A stretch of DNA of 64,000 nt from JANSWY01 sp965243755 (GTDB lineage: Bacteria > Bacteroidota > Bacteroidia > Cytophagales > Cyclobacteriaceae), in NCBI GenBank assembly GCA_965243755.1, contig CBDEVW010000002.1, forward strand, positions 310,001-374,000, written 5' to 3'. The first letter of the stretch is position 1. Each line of letters starts with the position of its first letter. The translations under genes and the position numbers were made by a program. Under the pieces are notes generated by a model, which was given only the letters and a program-made list of their open reading frames with translations, searched no databases and had not been told where the DNA came from. This document shows positions 1-8,807 of this stretch, one piece after another.

Positions 1-478
1 CAGGATAGATCAGGTATTTAGCGTATTTTTTATTCTTTTTTAATTCAACCGCTTTTTCAAAGGAAACCAGTTTCAGTTCATTCGTTTTCTGTTCAATACT
101 GGCAATGATCAGTTCGTTTTCTTCCTGATTTAAATTTTCTAACTGAAGAAGGTTAAGGAGCTTGTCCTGAACTGTGGGGAAAAATTGACCAATTTGCTTT
201 GCTGCTTCCTGATCATCTAATTCTTTATCAATAAATATCAATTGATAGGCTGGATATGCAATCCAGATAATAAACAAGAATAATAAAACGCTTACAGTCA
301 GGAAAAATAATACTGTTCTCACAGATGAATCGAATCGAAACGAAAATTCTAAAATACTAATAATTAAGTAGATAGATAGGAAAATAGAAGATAGTAGGAT
401 GAGACCTTTTAGTAAACGGTTTAAAAAATATTTTTTCTTATAGGCTCTTAATTTTTGATGTAGTACCGATCCTTCCAT
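1..478 (-). CDS. DUF4175-type membrane protein, N-terminal part (cut by window edge)
   Basis: This open frame starts with ATG at 478-476 on the minus strand and runs without a stop off the left edge, giving 159 residues. Two hydrophobic segments lie at about residues 23-43 and 56-79. They are followed by a soluble stretch with the pattern IGQFFPTVQDKLLNLLQLE and then ASIEQKTNEL, which I recognise from the start of the large (about 1,100 residue) Bacteroidota DUF4175 proteins. Their function is unknown; they are inner-membrane proteins with a long coiled-coil-like exterior part. The gene follows xth in the same direction after about 80 bases and could be read with it. Confidence 0.75.
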   Translation of the reverse strand, partial: MEGSVLHQKLRAYKKKYFLNRLLKGLILLSSIFLSIYLIISILEFSFRFDSSVRTVLFFLTVSVLLFLFIIWIAYPAYQLIFIDKELDDQEAAKQIGQFFPTVQDKLLNLLQLENLNQEENELIIASIEQKTNELKLVSFEKAVELKKNKKYAKYLIYP

Positions 479-557
479 GACATTTATATTTAGTGTCCTA
501 CTTATAAACGCTTTTTAATTTTATAAGATTTTGAATGACATTAAAAATAGCTGATAA

Positions 558-1319
558 TCAATCAATTTCCAGCAAAACCGGACAATGATCAGAGTGATGA
601 GCTTGATTTAGTATTATACTTCTTGATATTCGCTCAATCATATTTACTGAGACTAACTGATAATCTAGTCGCCAACCGATATTCCTTTGCCTTGCATTAT
701 TTCGATAAGTCCACCAGGTAAATTCCTGTTTATCGGGATGCAACATGCGGAAGCTGTCTACGAACCCAATCTCGAGGAACTGACTAAACCAATTCCTCTC
801 ATCAGGCAGAAAACCGCTGTTGTTTTTATTGCCAACGGGGTTGCTTAAATCAATTGGGTTATGAGCAATATTGAAGTCACCACAGATGATAAGGTTGTTG
901 ACTTCATTTAATACTTCTTCTATGTAAGTGGCAAATTCTCTGAGCCAGTTTAACTTATATTGAAGTCGCTCATAACTTCGGGATGCGGATGGAACGTAGA
1001 CTGACATTACTGAGAACTCATCAAAATCACACCTAATGATCCTTCCTTCCTGCTGATATGATGAAAACAAAGCGCCGAGAGTGAGCTGTACGGGTTTATC
1101 CCTGGACAATATTGCTACACCGGAATATGAGCGCTTTTGAGCTTCTTCTAAATAAAAATGATACCCCAGGTCATTAAATAGCTGATAATCAATAAGTTCT
1201 GATGTACATTTTACTTCTTGTAAACAAATAAGATCGGGGTTTACCTGCAGAATCCATTGTTCTAAACCTTTCCTTAAAGCGCTCCTGATACCATTAACAT
1301 TATATGATACAATTTTCAA
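558..1319 (-). CDS. xth: exodeoxyribonuclease III
   Basis: A 253-residue AP endonuclease/3'-5' exonuclease of the endonuclease-exonuclease-phosphatase fold, acting in cytosolic base-excision repair. The N-terminus has the usual SYNVNGIRSA start with metal-binding Asn, CLQEVK carries the catalytic Glu, GDFNIAH holds the Asp/Asn pair, and the C-terminus has DYQLVS and HHSDHCPV with the catalytic Asp-His. All signature residues and the normal length are present. Its ATG overlaps the stop of the upstream 118-residue gene by four bases, which points to translational coupling. Confidence 0.96.
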   Translation of the reverse strand: MKIVSYNVNGIRSALRKGLEQWILQVNPDLICLQEVKCTSELIDYQLFNDLGYHFYLEEAQKRSYSGVAILSRDKPVQLTLGALFSSYQQEGRIIRCDFDEFSVMSVYVPSASRSYERLQYKLNWLREFATYIEEVLNEVNNLIICGDFNIAHNPIDLSNPVGNKNNSGFLPDERNWFSQFLEIGFVDSFRMLHPDKQEFTWWTYRNNARQRNIGWRLDYQLVSVNMIERISRSIILNQAHHSDHCPVLLEID

Positions 1320-1672
1320 TTGAAAAACATTTCTTTTTCAAAATATTCCAGGATGTGAGATTTGAGCAGTTTTTCTTGTTCCATTAAATCAAACCCAGGT
1401 AATTTTTTGGATAATTTCCAATGTGGCCAACCATCTTCATCTAAACCCTCTAATTCGTAAAAACCAGAATAACTTAATACTTTGCAAATGGCAATATGCA
1501 TTAAATCCTGTTTTTCTTCTTTACTGAAATTTTTGTTACCCTTGCCCAGTTCCTGTACGCCGATGAGAAACAACACAGCATTGAGATCTGATGGCTTTTT
1601 GCCAACAACTTGTTTAAGTTTTTCCAGGAGGCTATTCCATTGGCGCTCCAGTTCAAGATCTTTTTTATACAT
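1316..1672 (-). CDS. conserved hypothetical protein, 118 residues
   Basis: A small soluble protein without signal peptide or membrane segment. It is rich in Lys, Glu and Leu and looks helical, with the stretch LNAVLFLIGVQELG near residue 30 and EDGWPHWKL near residue 81. I recognise it as a Bacteroidota-type conserved hypothetical but know no function. Its start lies inside the 3' end of the broken CMD-family gene (8-base overlap) and its stop overlaps the xth start, so it sits in the middle of a coupled transcript of redox and repair genes. Confidence 0.8.
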   Translation of the reverse strand: MYKKDLELERQWNSLLEKLKQVVGKKPSDLNAVLFLIGVQELGKGNKNFSKEEKQDLMHIAICKVLSYSGFYELEGLDEDGWPHWKLSKKLPGFDLMEQEKLLKSHILEYFEKEMFFN

Positions 1673-2015
1673 CTTGATTATTTAGCTCCTCCCAAAATTC
1701 AATAGCCCTACGCAAGTGTGGAATTACAATTGTTCCTCCTACCAGGTGTTCCAATAGATAATATTTCCTCTAGTTCTTCACGTGAAACAACCTAGCTCAT
1801 GACAAGTAATCAAGTGATATTTTACACAATCATCACATCTCAGGACAAGCGAGGATGAAAGCGCGATCATTTCCTTAGTCTTTCTGTCAAAGGTGTCCAT
1901 CTACAAATGCATTCGTGTCCAGGTTAAATATTCTTTTGATCACCTTGTTGGAACCAGATAGGATTTTTTCATTCATTCTGGTTCGGTATTCATTAAATTC
2001 TTCGACTTTATTCAT
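1665..2015 (-). pseudogene. carboxymuconolactone decarboxylase (AhpD-like) family protein, disrupted by three +1 insertions
   Basis: From ATG 2015 the frame reads MNKVEEFNEYRTRMNEKIL and stops after 42 codons, but the family continues in the other frames. Removing one T near 1889-1891, one base in the GGTT near the CHELG segment, and one C in the ACACC segment restores exactly 116 codons (115 residues) ending in RRAIEFWEELNNQDV. The restored protein has the redox motif CDDCVKYH (C-x2-C-x3-H) typical of AhpD-like CMD proteins. All three lesions are single-base expansions of an existing base, and the codons between them are intact, so either sequencing error or very recent decay fits. Its end overlaps the next gene by eight bases. 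Confidence 0.85.
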
Positions 2016-2048
2016 TATTTTAATAATTCAAAACCAAATATATAACCA

Positions 2049-2748
2049 TTGATCAACTCTGAAGTCTGGAAGGATTTTATTTCCTTATTTTATCCTAGAA
2101 TTTGTTTTGTATGTGATCAATCACTGGTAGCATCAGAAGAAGTTGTGTGTACACATTGTCTGCTGGATTTACCATTGATACATGAATCGGATCACGAAAC
2201 ACTTGATCGATTCCAAAGTAAATTTGCTGTTTTGGTCCAAAGTAGCTTTCAATTCCCTTTAATGAGATTTCACAATGGAGGTGCAGCACAAAAATTATTA
2301 CATAAACTTAAGTATGAAAATCAATACAGGGTAGGAACGTATCTGGGGGAAATATTGGCCAAAAAACTCATCAGATTATTCAAAGAGAAAATGGAGGATA
2401 TTGATCTTATCATTCCAGTGCCAATACATCCATCTAAAAAGAAAATCAGAGGATATAACCAAAGTGAGGCAATTATTGAGGGGATGATTAGTGTTTTAAA
2501 TCTTCAGTACGATTTTGATAATCTGGTTAGAGTGAAGAAAACGGCCACCCAGACTAAAAAGACAAAGATTCAGCGGTGGAAAAATGTAGAAAATATATAT
2601 GACGTAAAGGACCCCTCATTAATTGCAGGTCAATCTATTCTCCTGGTTTGATGATGTCATTACCACAGGAGCGACGGTCCTTGAGGCAGCAGAATTATTG
2701 ATAGCGCATGGTGCTAGAAATGTTTCTCTATCGTTGCCTTGCTTCTGA
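2049..2748 (+). pseudogene. comF: ComF family phosphoribosyltransferase-like protein, one frameshift
   Basis: The first frame begins at a TTG (2049) and gives 200 residues with an N-terminal zinc-finger-like CFVCDQ...CTHCLLDLP and the internal RGYNQSE segment typical of ComF amidophosphoribosyltransferase-fold proteins involved in DNA uptake. It stops at SILLV. Removing one T of the TTT at 2647-2649 joins it to DDVITTGATVLEAAELL, the PRPP-binding loop, and to a stop at 2746-2748, for 232 residues in all. The break therefore falls exactly before the phosphate-binding motif. As in the neighbouring CMD gene the lesion is a one-base homopolymer gain, so a sequencing error is a real possibility. 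Confidence 0.87.
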
Positions 2749-2753
2749 GGCAT

Positions 2754-2783
2754 AAAAAAAGTCCTGAACTATTAATTCAGGAC
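2754..2783 (-). terminator. rho-independent terminator after gldJ
   Basis: An 8-bp perfect stem GTCCTGAA/TTCAGGAC (2761-2768 and 2776-2783) with a 7-base loop. Seven A on its left side (2754-2760) become a T tract for minus-strand transcripts, so it ends gldJ. It also lies six bases after the comF stop and may work weakly in both directions. Confidence 0.85.
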
Positions 2784-2807
2784 CTTCTAAAATTTCTTAT
2801 TAAATTT

Positions 2808-4040
2808 TTAGTAGTTAGTACCAGCTCTGATCATCGCACATCTAAAACCAATTGTAGATGTTGCAGAATCTTCAAAAAGGAATCTTCTTGTTCCTGGTGA
2901 CATCCAGTAAGCAACATCAGACCAGCTACCTCCTTTATAAACTCTAACTCTTCTCTCATCACCTGGAGTACTACTTTCACTTCCTATGAAAGAGTAATTT
3001 TGATCATATCCACTTTCTTCATCAAGGAAACCGTCTCTTCTAACAGGGTTAAGATCTTCTACATCCTGAAAGGACATTGGTCGGTATACATCCTGTACCC
3101 ACTCGTTTACATTACCTGCCATATTATATAGTCCGAAATCATTAGGAGGATAATCATAAACGTAGGTAGTGATCATGGCTCCATCATTTAATTTACCTGC
3201 GATACCGGCATAGTCTCCTCTACCTCTTTTGAAGTTAGCCAGGAAGGTTCCCATTGCTTTACCGTATGGATTTCTTAATGCGTGACCATCCCATGGGTAA
3301 AGTCTTCTGTGTGTCTGGTTCTCATCGAGCCATTGCGTACCAATCAAAGCCTGGGCCGCATACTCCCATTCAGCTTCTGTAGGTAGTCTGAAACTAGGTA
3401 CCACCACACCAGACTCTAAAGGAATTCTTTCATTGCCTCCTGACTCTGCTCCTGCAAATTCATCCAGGTAGCCAGCTTGCTCCGCAAGACTCTGATTAAC
3501 CACAGTGGTTCTCCAGCTGCAATAATCATTGGCTTGTCTCCAGTTTACTCCTACCACAGGGAAAAACCTAAAACCAGGATATCTAAGGTAGTGATCTACA
3601 TATGGATCGTTGAATGATAAGTCTCTTGCCCAAACAGTGGTATCAGGTAGCGCGCTTTTATAAAAGTCTTCACCTGAATCCAACTTGATATAGTATAAGT
3701 ACTCTAACCAGTTGATGTTAGCAATTTCAGTCTCATCAAGATAGAAGGATGCTACAGTTACAGTTCTTTCGATATTGTCTCTGGAATAAACGATATCTTC
3801 TTCGAATGTTCCGAGAACTGTTCTACCACCCTCAATAAACACCATGTTTGGTGCCTGAGGTTGGTCATTATATTCACTTACTTGAAATCCGCCTTCCTCG
3901 TTAAAGTAGAGTCCGGTAGTGTTGCTAAATGCACCCGGGTTTTGGCTAGTTGGTGCTCCTCCACTAAAACATGAAGTCACCAATACCCCTACCGATAGGA
4001 ACATGGCAGATGAATAAAATGCATTCACAAATTTGTTCAT
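2808..4040 (-). CDS. gldJ: gliding motility lipoprotein GldJ-like (formylglycine-generating-enzyme fold)
   Basis: A 410-residue lipoprotein: the signal peptide ends in LVTSC with the lipobox Cys at about residue 24. The body is a formylglycine-generating-enzyme/sulfatase-modifying domain with FIEGG, FYLDETEIAN, SFRLPTEAEWEYAA, GLYNMAGNVNEWVQD and GTRRFLFEDSATSTIGFRCA. GldJ and GldK share this fold; the TGLYFNEEGGFQ segment before the domain is the GldJ style. GldJ is needed for gliding and type IX secretion and stabilises other Gld proteins. It has its own promoter and terminator. GldK is the main alternative. Confidence 0.8.
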   Translation of the reverse strand: MNKFVNAFYSSAMFLSVGVLVTSCFSGGAPTSQNPGAFSNTTGLYFNEEGGFQVSEYNDQPQAPNMVFIEGGRTVLGTFEEDIVYSRDNIERTVTVASFYLDETEIANINWLEYLYYIKLDSGEDFYKSALPDTTVWARDLSFNDPYVDHYLRYPGFRFFPVVGVNWRQANDYCSWRTTVVNQSLAEQAGYLDEFAGAESGGNERIPLESGVVVPSFRLPTEAEWEYAAQALIGTQWLDENQTHRRLYPWDGHALRNPYGKAMGTFLANFKRGRGDYAGIAGKLNDGAMITTYVYDYPPNDFGLYNMAGNVNEWVQDVYRPMSFQDVEDLNPVRRDGFLDEESGYDQNYSFIGSESSTPGDERRVRVYKGGSWSDVAYWMSPGTRRFLFEDSATSTIGFRCAMIRAGTNY

Positions 4041-4066
4041 AACCTGTTATAAATTTAATACACGTA

Positions 4067-4099
4067 GAAAAATAGTAAGAAATATCAATTTCTCAAAAA
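4067..4099 (-). promoter_or_regulatory. Bacteroidota-type promoter of gldJ
   Basis: On the minus strand TTTTTG (-33 region, 4099-4094) is followed after 19 bases by TATTTTTC (4074-4067), a 7 of 8 match to TAnnTTTG. It lies 27 bases before the gldJ ATG. Confidence 0.6.
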
Positions 4100-4175
4100 T
4101 ACCTACTAAACACAAAATTGGCTATAAAAATAGCCATTCTTATTTTATAATCTAATTTATATGAAAATATTGTGG

Positions 4176-7100
4176 TTAAATGGCAGTTTTTTCGGTCATA
4201 TCCTGAAGCCCAACCATGGCTGAAAGGTGTTTCATAGCTGTGGCAATCGTATCCACCTGTTCAATAATTAAAATTAATCTGCCTTTCATATCTTTCAATC
4301 GACAATCCTTCTGGTTGGTTTGAATGTAGGCTAGTATCCTACCAAATTTTTCCGACTGAAAATAAGATTCATCGTTGAAAAAATAACATCTCATAACACC
4401 ACTCTTGATTGTCAGTTTTTCAAGCCCTAATTTAATTGCCAATCGCCTAAGTCTGATACTTGCAATAAGCTGCTCTACTTCTTCCGGTAATGGACCAAAA
4501 CGATCAATCAGAGAAGTTTGAAATTTAATCAGCTCTTCCTCGCTTTTTATATTATCAAGTTTATTGTATAGGCTAAGTCTTTCGGAGATATTATTAACAT
4601 ATTCTTCAGGAATTAATATCTCAAGATCTGTTTCTATATTACAATCCCTTGTTGATTCCAACAGAGACTCCTTGTTGATCAATGAATCCTGGAATAACTC
4701 TTTGAATTGCGTTTCTTTCAATTCCTGGATCGTTTCATCAAGTATCTTGTGATACATGTCAAATCCTATGTCCGAAATAAAACCGCTCTGTTCTCCACCC
4801 AATAAATTTCCGGCTCCTCTGATATCAAGGTCTCTCATGGCTACTTTGAAACCGTCTCCCAAATCGGAGAATTCTTCAAGTGTAGAGAGTCTCTTTCTGG
4901 CATCAGACGAAAGCCCACTGACAGGAGGGGAAAGTAAATAACAAAATGCTTTTTTATTAGATCGCCCAACCCGGCCTCTCATCTGGTGTAGGTCGGAAAG
5001 CCCAAACATGTGAGCTCTGTTGATTATTATGGTATTCGCATTTGGAATATCAAGCCCGGATTCAATAATATTGGTGGAAACCAGAACATCATATTCTGCT
5101 TCAATAAACCGCAACATCACTTTCTCCAGTTTGGCTCCTTCCATTTGACCATGCGCAATTCCTATTCTGGCATCTGGAACCAATTTGTGAATAATGTTGG
5201 CAACCTGATCAATATCACTAATTCTGTTATGGACGAAAAATACCTGACCACCTCGACGCAGCTCATAGCTTACAGCATCCCGGATGGTTTCTTCCTTGAA
5301 CTCATGCAACTCAGTGGTTACTGGTTGGCGGTTTGGTGGAGGCGTAGATATGATGCTGAGGTCCCTGGCTCCCATTAAGGAAAATTGCAGTGTCCTTGGA
5401 ATAGGTGTAGCAGTCAATGTGAGTGCGTCAACATTGACTCGCATTTCTTTTAATCTTTCTTTAACCTTTACACCAAATTTCTGTTCTTCATCAATAACCA
5501 TTAATCCAAGGTCTTTGAATACTACATCCTTATTCACGATTCGGTGTGTACCAATCAAAATATCAATTTTTCCCTCTTTCAGTTCGGCTAGTACTTCTTT
5601 GATTTGCTTGGTAGTCCGAAACCTGTTGATGTAGTCAATCTTTATGGGAAAATCAGCCAATCGATCTTTGAAAGTATGATAGTGCTGGAGGGCCAATATG
5701 GTAGTGGGTACCAGCACTGCGGCCTGTCTCCCATTGCTTACAGCTTTAAATGCAGCACGAATTGCAACTTCAGTTTTACCAAAACCAACGTCACCACAAA
5801 CAAGCCGGTCCATTGGGTGTGGCTTTTCCATATCCGCTTTTACATCTGCGGTAGCTGTTGCCTGATCAGGAGTATCCTGATATATAAAAGAAGATTCTAA
5901 CTCTGCCTGCAGGAAGTTATCCTGTGGATAGGCAAACCCCGGAGCGGCTTTTCTTTTTGCGTAAAGGTTGATCAAATCAGTGGCTATATCCTTTACTTTC
6001 CGCTTTACTCTTTTCTTTTTATTGTCCCAATCCTGGGAACCAAGTTTATTGATAGATGGAGGAGTACCTTCCTTACCACTGTATTTTGTGATTTTGTGCA
6101 GAGAGTGTACACTTACATATAATAAATCGTCATCTCTGTAAACTAATCTCAGTACTTCTTGCTTATTCCCGTTTGTCTCAACAGTGTCCATCCCTGCAAA
6201 CCGACCAACTCCGTGATCAATATGGACCACATAGTCACCAGGTTGCAGTGTTTTTAGTTCCTTTAAAGTTAAGGCTTTAGACTTGCTGTGTTTTTCTTTG
6301 AGCTTGTACCTGTGAAAACGATCAAATACCTGATGATCAGTATAACACAGTAATTGCAGATGATCATCTATAAATCCTCCCCGTAAACCAATGTTTAATT
6401 GGTTGAAAGAAAGCATCGGATTTATTTCTTCAAATATTGTTTGAAGTCGCTCTAATTGCTGGTAAGAATCCGCTGCTATGATTTTTGTGTACCCCTTAGA
6501 CTGGTACTCATCAAGGTTATCAGCAACCAATTCGAATTTTTTGTGAAAGGTCGGCTGAGGTCGAGCTTCAAAATTGAAAGTTTGACTCCCCGACAGATAA
6601 TACCTGTTACCAAATTCTATTTTTACATAATTTGATAATCCTTGTTTAAAGCTATCCGTTGTTTCAAACAAAGCTTCAGGGCCAAATACCACTTGTGTAT
6701 TACTTTCATTGACGATAGAATTAAAAGAAGCCGATGCTTTCTGAAAATATTGTTCAATGATGTCAATGGTATGTTGATAATCCTTGATCCAGATTTTGCT
6801 ATTATTTGGAATATATTCAAGAAATGATTGCCTCTCTTCCTGAAGCAATTTTGTTTGAACGTTAGGGATAATGTTTATTTCCTTGAGGTCTTCTTCTGAA
6901 AGTTGCGATTCCGGATTGAATGATCTAATGCTTTCCACTTCATCCCCAAATAGCTCTATTCTAAAAGGTAAATCTCTTGCGAATGAGAAAACATCTAAAA
7001 TTCCACCCCTAACAGCAAATTGACCTGGTTCATATACGAAATCGGTTTTTTCAAAATCATAGGACAACAGTATGTCTGTCATGAATTCAATGTCCAATTG

Positions 7101-7553
7101 ATCCCCTGGTTTAGCCGTTAAGGTATTGGCCTTGAGCGATCTTTTATTGATCACTTTTTCAGTAAGGGCTTCCGGATAGGTAACAATGAGTTCTCCCTGT
7201 GACGATTTGTGATTGATTCGGTTAAGTATATCAGCTCTCATGAGAATATTGGCGTTCTCAGTTTCGTCGAATTGATATGCCCTTTTGTAAGATGTGGGGA
7301 AAAACAACACTTCACGTCCCGTTACCAGGTTTTGAAGGTCATTAAAAAAGTAAGCAGCTTCTTCTTTTTCATGTAAAATAAATATGTGATTTTGATGGTT
7401 GATGTGGAATGTGGTTGCTGCAGCTATGGCATCCAAACTGCCCACCAGGCCCTTGAGCTGTATACTTTTATCCTCGTTTGGCTTTACTGTTTCAGCAACA
7501 GTTTTAAGAAGACTATCTTCTTTGTATAACTTTATTAAGTCCTTGCTTTTCAA
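4176..7553 (-). CDS. mfd: transcription-repair coupling factor Mfd
   Basis: A 1,125-residue SF2 DNA translocase that removes stalled RNA polymerase and recruits UvrA. In order it shows the UvrB-homology region with the RGGILDVFSF signature near residue 180, the RNA-polymerase-interacting domain beginning around GDYVVHIDHGVGRFAG, the helicase domain with Walker A GDVGFGKTE near residue 588 and DEEQKFG near 687, motif VI QMRGRVGRS, and the C-terminal TRCF domain. Length is normal for the phylum. It is separated from gldJ by 135 bases and starts a monocistronic or gldJ-independent unit. Confidence 0.98.
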   Translation of the reverse strand: MKSKDLIKLYKEDSLLKTVAETVKPNEDKSIQLKGLVGSLDAIAAATTFHINHQNHIFILHEKEEAAYFFNDLQNLVTGREVLFFPTSYKRAYQFDETENANILMRADILNRINHKSSQGELIVTYPEALTEKVINKRSLKANTLTAKPGDQLDIEFMTDILLSYDFEKTDFVYEPGQFAVRGGILDVFSFARDLPFRIELFGDEVESIRSFNPESQLSEEDLKEINIIPNVQTKLLQEERQSFLEYIPNNSKIWIKDYQHTIDIIEQYFQKASASFNSIVNESNTQVVFGPEALFETTDSFKQGLSNYVKIEFGNRYYLSGSQTFNFEARPQPTFHKKFELVADNLDEYQSKGYTKIIAADSYQQLERLQTIFEEINPMLSFNQLNIGLRGGFIDDHLQLLCYTDHQVFDRFHRYKLKEKHSKSKALTLKELKTLQPGDYVVHIDHGVGRFAGMDTVETNGNKQEVLRLVYRDDDLLYVSVHSLHKITKYSGKEGTPPSINKLGSQDWDNKKKRVKRKVKDIATDLINLYAKRKAAPGFAYPQDNFLQAELESSFIYQDTPDQATATADVKADMEKPHPMDRLVCGDVGFGKTEVAIRAAFKAVSNGRQAAVLVPTTILALQHYHTFKDRLADFPIKIDYINRFRTTKQIKEVLAELKEGKIDILIGTHRIVNKDVVFKDLGLMVIDEEQKFGVKVKERLKEMRVNVDALTLTATPIPRTLQFSLMGARDLSIISTPPPNRQPVTTELHEFKEETIRDAVSYELRRGGQVFFVHNRISDIDQVANIIHKLVPDARIGIAHGQMEGAKLEKVMLRFIEAEYDVLVSTNIIESGLDIPNANTIIINRAHMFGLSDLHQMRGRVGRSNKKAFCYLLSPPVSGLSSDARKRLSTLEEFSDLGDGFKVAMRDLDIRGAGNLLGGEQSGFISDIGFDMYHKILDETIQELKETQFKELFQDSLINKESLLESTRDCNIETDLEILIPEEYVNNISERLSLYNKLDNIKSEEELIKFQTSLIDRFGPLPEEVEQLIASIRLRRLAIKLGLEKLTIKSGVMRCYFFNDESYFQSEKFGRILAYIQTNQKDCRLKDMKGRLILIIEQVDTIATAMKHLSAMVGLQDMTEKTAI

Positions 7554-7575
7554 AATTACTTTTTGTTCCTCTGTG

Positions 7576-7583
7576 CAAAATTA
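7576..7583 (-). promoter_or_regulatory. candidate -7 element of mfd
   Basis: TAATTTTG on the minus strand matches TAnnTTTG exactly and lies 22 bases before the mfd ATG. I find no good TTG at the expected -33 distance, so the call is tentative. Confidence 0.4.
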
Positions 7584-7821
7584 GTGAAACAAATTGATCA
7601 TTTGGTCACCATTGAATAAACCCAAATATCAGTGAAATGATTACTCAGAAATGATTTGATTTTATAACTAATTGATTTGCAGATGGATAAAAAAAACTTT
7701 GATTCAAATACAAAATTTTTGTAACAATTCCAAGCGTGTGCCGTTCTTATTGTCGAAAGGTTTAACATAAAGCAAGAAACACTTTCAAAGAAATTTAAAA
7801 ATAGGTTAGGTTGGTGATTAG
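7584..7821. other. non-coding stretch between mfd and the S1/P1 nuclease gene; possible small RNA
   Basis: No credible reading frame is present: the longest frame here has low-complexity composition and no family features. The stretch is AT-rich and ends in a strong plus-strand terminator (next entry) that has no protein gene before it on that strand, since mfd points away. A short plus-strand RNA ending there is an inference. Confidence 0.4.
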
Positions 7822-7855
7822 GGCGTGTAACCGTGAGGTTCACGCCTTTTTTCTT
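7822..7855 (+). terminator. orphan rho-independent terminator with GUGA tetraloop
   Basis: GGCGTG-T-AACC pairs with GGTT-CACGCC around a GTGA (GNRA) tetraloop, with a single bulged T, followed by TTTTTTCTT (7847-7855). It is on the plus strand 82 bases before the nuclease ATG, with no plus-strand gene upstream. Confidence 0.75.
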
Positions 7856-7912
7856 GTAATAAGTTTCTGCTTCTTAACACTTCTATAACTCCCTCATTAA
7901 ATCATTTTCCCA

Positions 7913-7920
7913 TAGATTTG
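7913..7920 (+). promoter_or_regulatory. candidate -7 element of the S1/P1 nuclease gene
   Basis: TAGATTTG matches TAnnTTTG and ends 16 bases before the ATG. It would start transcription after the orphan terminator at 7822-7855. No clear -33 TTG is seen. Confidence 0.4.
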
Positions 7921-7936
7921 AACCAGATCACATAAA

Positions 7937-8710
7937 ATGAATTATATGAAAAGATTATTCTTTGTTGCGATAATATTGGCAACTACACAGACAGCATTTT
8001 CCTGGGGACAGCAGGGACATAGAATTGTAGGTTTAATTGCTCAAAAACACCTATCAAAGAAAGCGAAGAAAAATATTCAAAAAATATTGGGTCCGGAATC
8101 TGTGGCAATGTCCAGCAATTTTATGGACTTTATAAAATCAGACAGCAAATACCGACACATGTCTCCATGGCACTATTGCACTATCCCGGATGGTAAAACC
8201 TATGAGCAAGCAGGCACACCAGAAGAAGGAGATATAATTCAAACCATTAACAGGTTAATAGAAGAACTGAAAACCAAGCAGTTTTCTGATGAAGATGAAG
8301 CGTTTGCAATTAAGATGCTTATACATTTGGTGGGAGACATCCATCAACCTCTTCATGTGGGCAATGGCCAGGACAAAGGTGGAAATGATGTGAAACTCGA
8401 GTTTTTTTGGAAAGACTCCAACCTTCATAGGGTTTGGGACAGTGGAATGATAGATAATCAAAAACTCAGTTATGGTGAATATGCCAATTGGATCAATCAT
8501 GCATCAGCAGAAGAAGTAAGCAAATGGCAAAATTCCACAGTTGTAGATTGGGCTTATGAATCTATGAGTTATAGAGAACAGATTTATGATCTGCCCGAAA
8601 ACATGAAACTTAGCTTTAGATACGAGTACAAAAACCTTGACCTTGTAAATCAAAGATTACTACAGGCAGGGATTAGATTGGCTGGTATTCTAAATTCGAT
8701 TTATGGATAG
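7937..8710 (+). CDS. secreted S1/P1 family zinc nuclease
   Basis: A 257-residue exported nuclease cleaving single-stranded nucleic acid, probably for phosphate or nucleoside scavenging. A signal peptide of about 22 residues ends in TAFS, leaving Trp23 as the mature N-terminus; in this family that Trp binds zinc through its amino group and carbonyl. Further ligands visible are His28 in GQQGHR, HYCTIPD, LIHLVGDIHQPLHVG and NLHRVWDSGM. A second ATG four codons in (7946) is equally usable. A -7 box TAGATTTG lies at 7913-7920, just upstream. Confidence 0.93.
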   Translation: MNYMKRLFFVAIILATTQTAFSWGQQGHRIVGLIAQKHLSKKAKKNIQKILGPESVAMSSNFMDFIKSDSKYRHMSPWHYCTIPDGKTYEQAGTPEEGDIIQTINRLIEELKTKQFSDEDEAFAIKMLIHLVGDIHQPLHVGNGQDKGGNDVKLEFFWKDSNLHRVWDSGMIDNQKLSYGEYANWINHASAEEVSKWQNSTVVDWAYESMSYREQIYDLPENMKLSFRYEYKNLDLVNQRLLQAGIRLAGILNSIYG

Positions 8711-8807
8711 GTCAATTAATTCGTAAAACGGTCTTTACTTTTCATAAATCGAATTGTAACTTCATTGCCCATAGTTACTTCAAACTTCAAACATTTAACA
8801 GAACGCA

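Noticed and set aside
2808..4040. GldK instead of GldJ
   Set aside because: The TGLYFNEEGGFQ linker and lack of neighbouring gldL, gldM and gldN genes favour GldJ, though certainty is not complete.
7598..7843. A minus-strand 81-codon frame upstream of mfd
   Set aside because: Low-complexity, no conserved features, and it contains the plus-strand terminator sequence.
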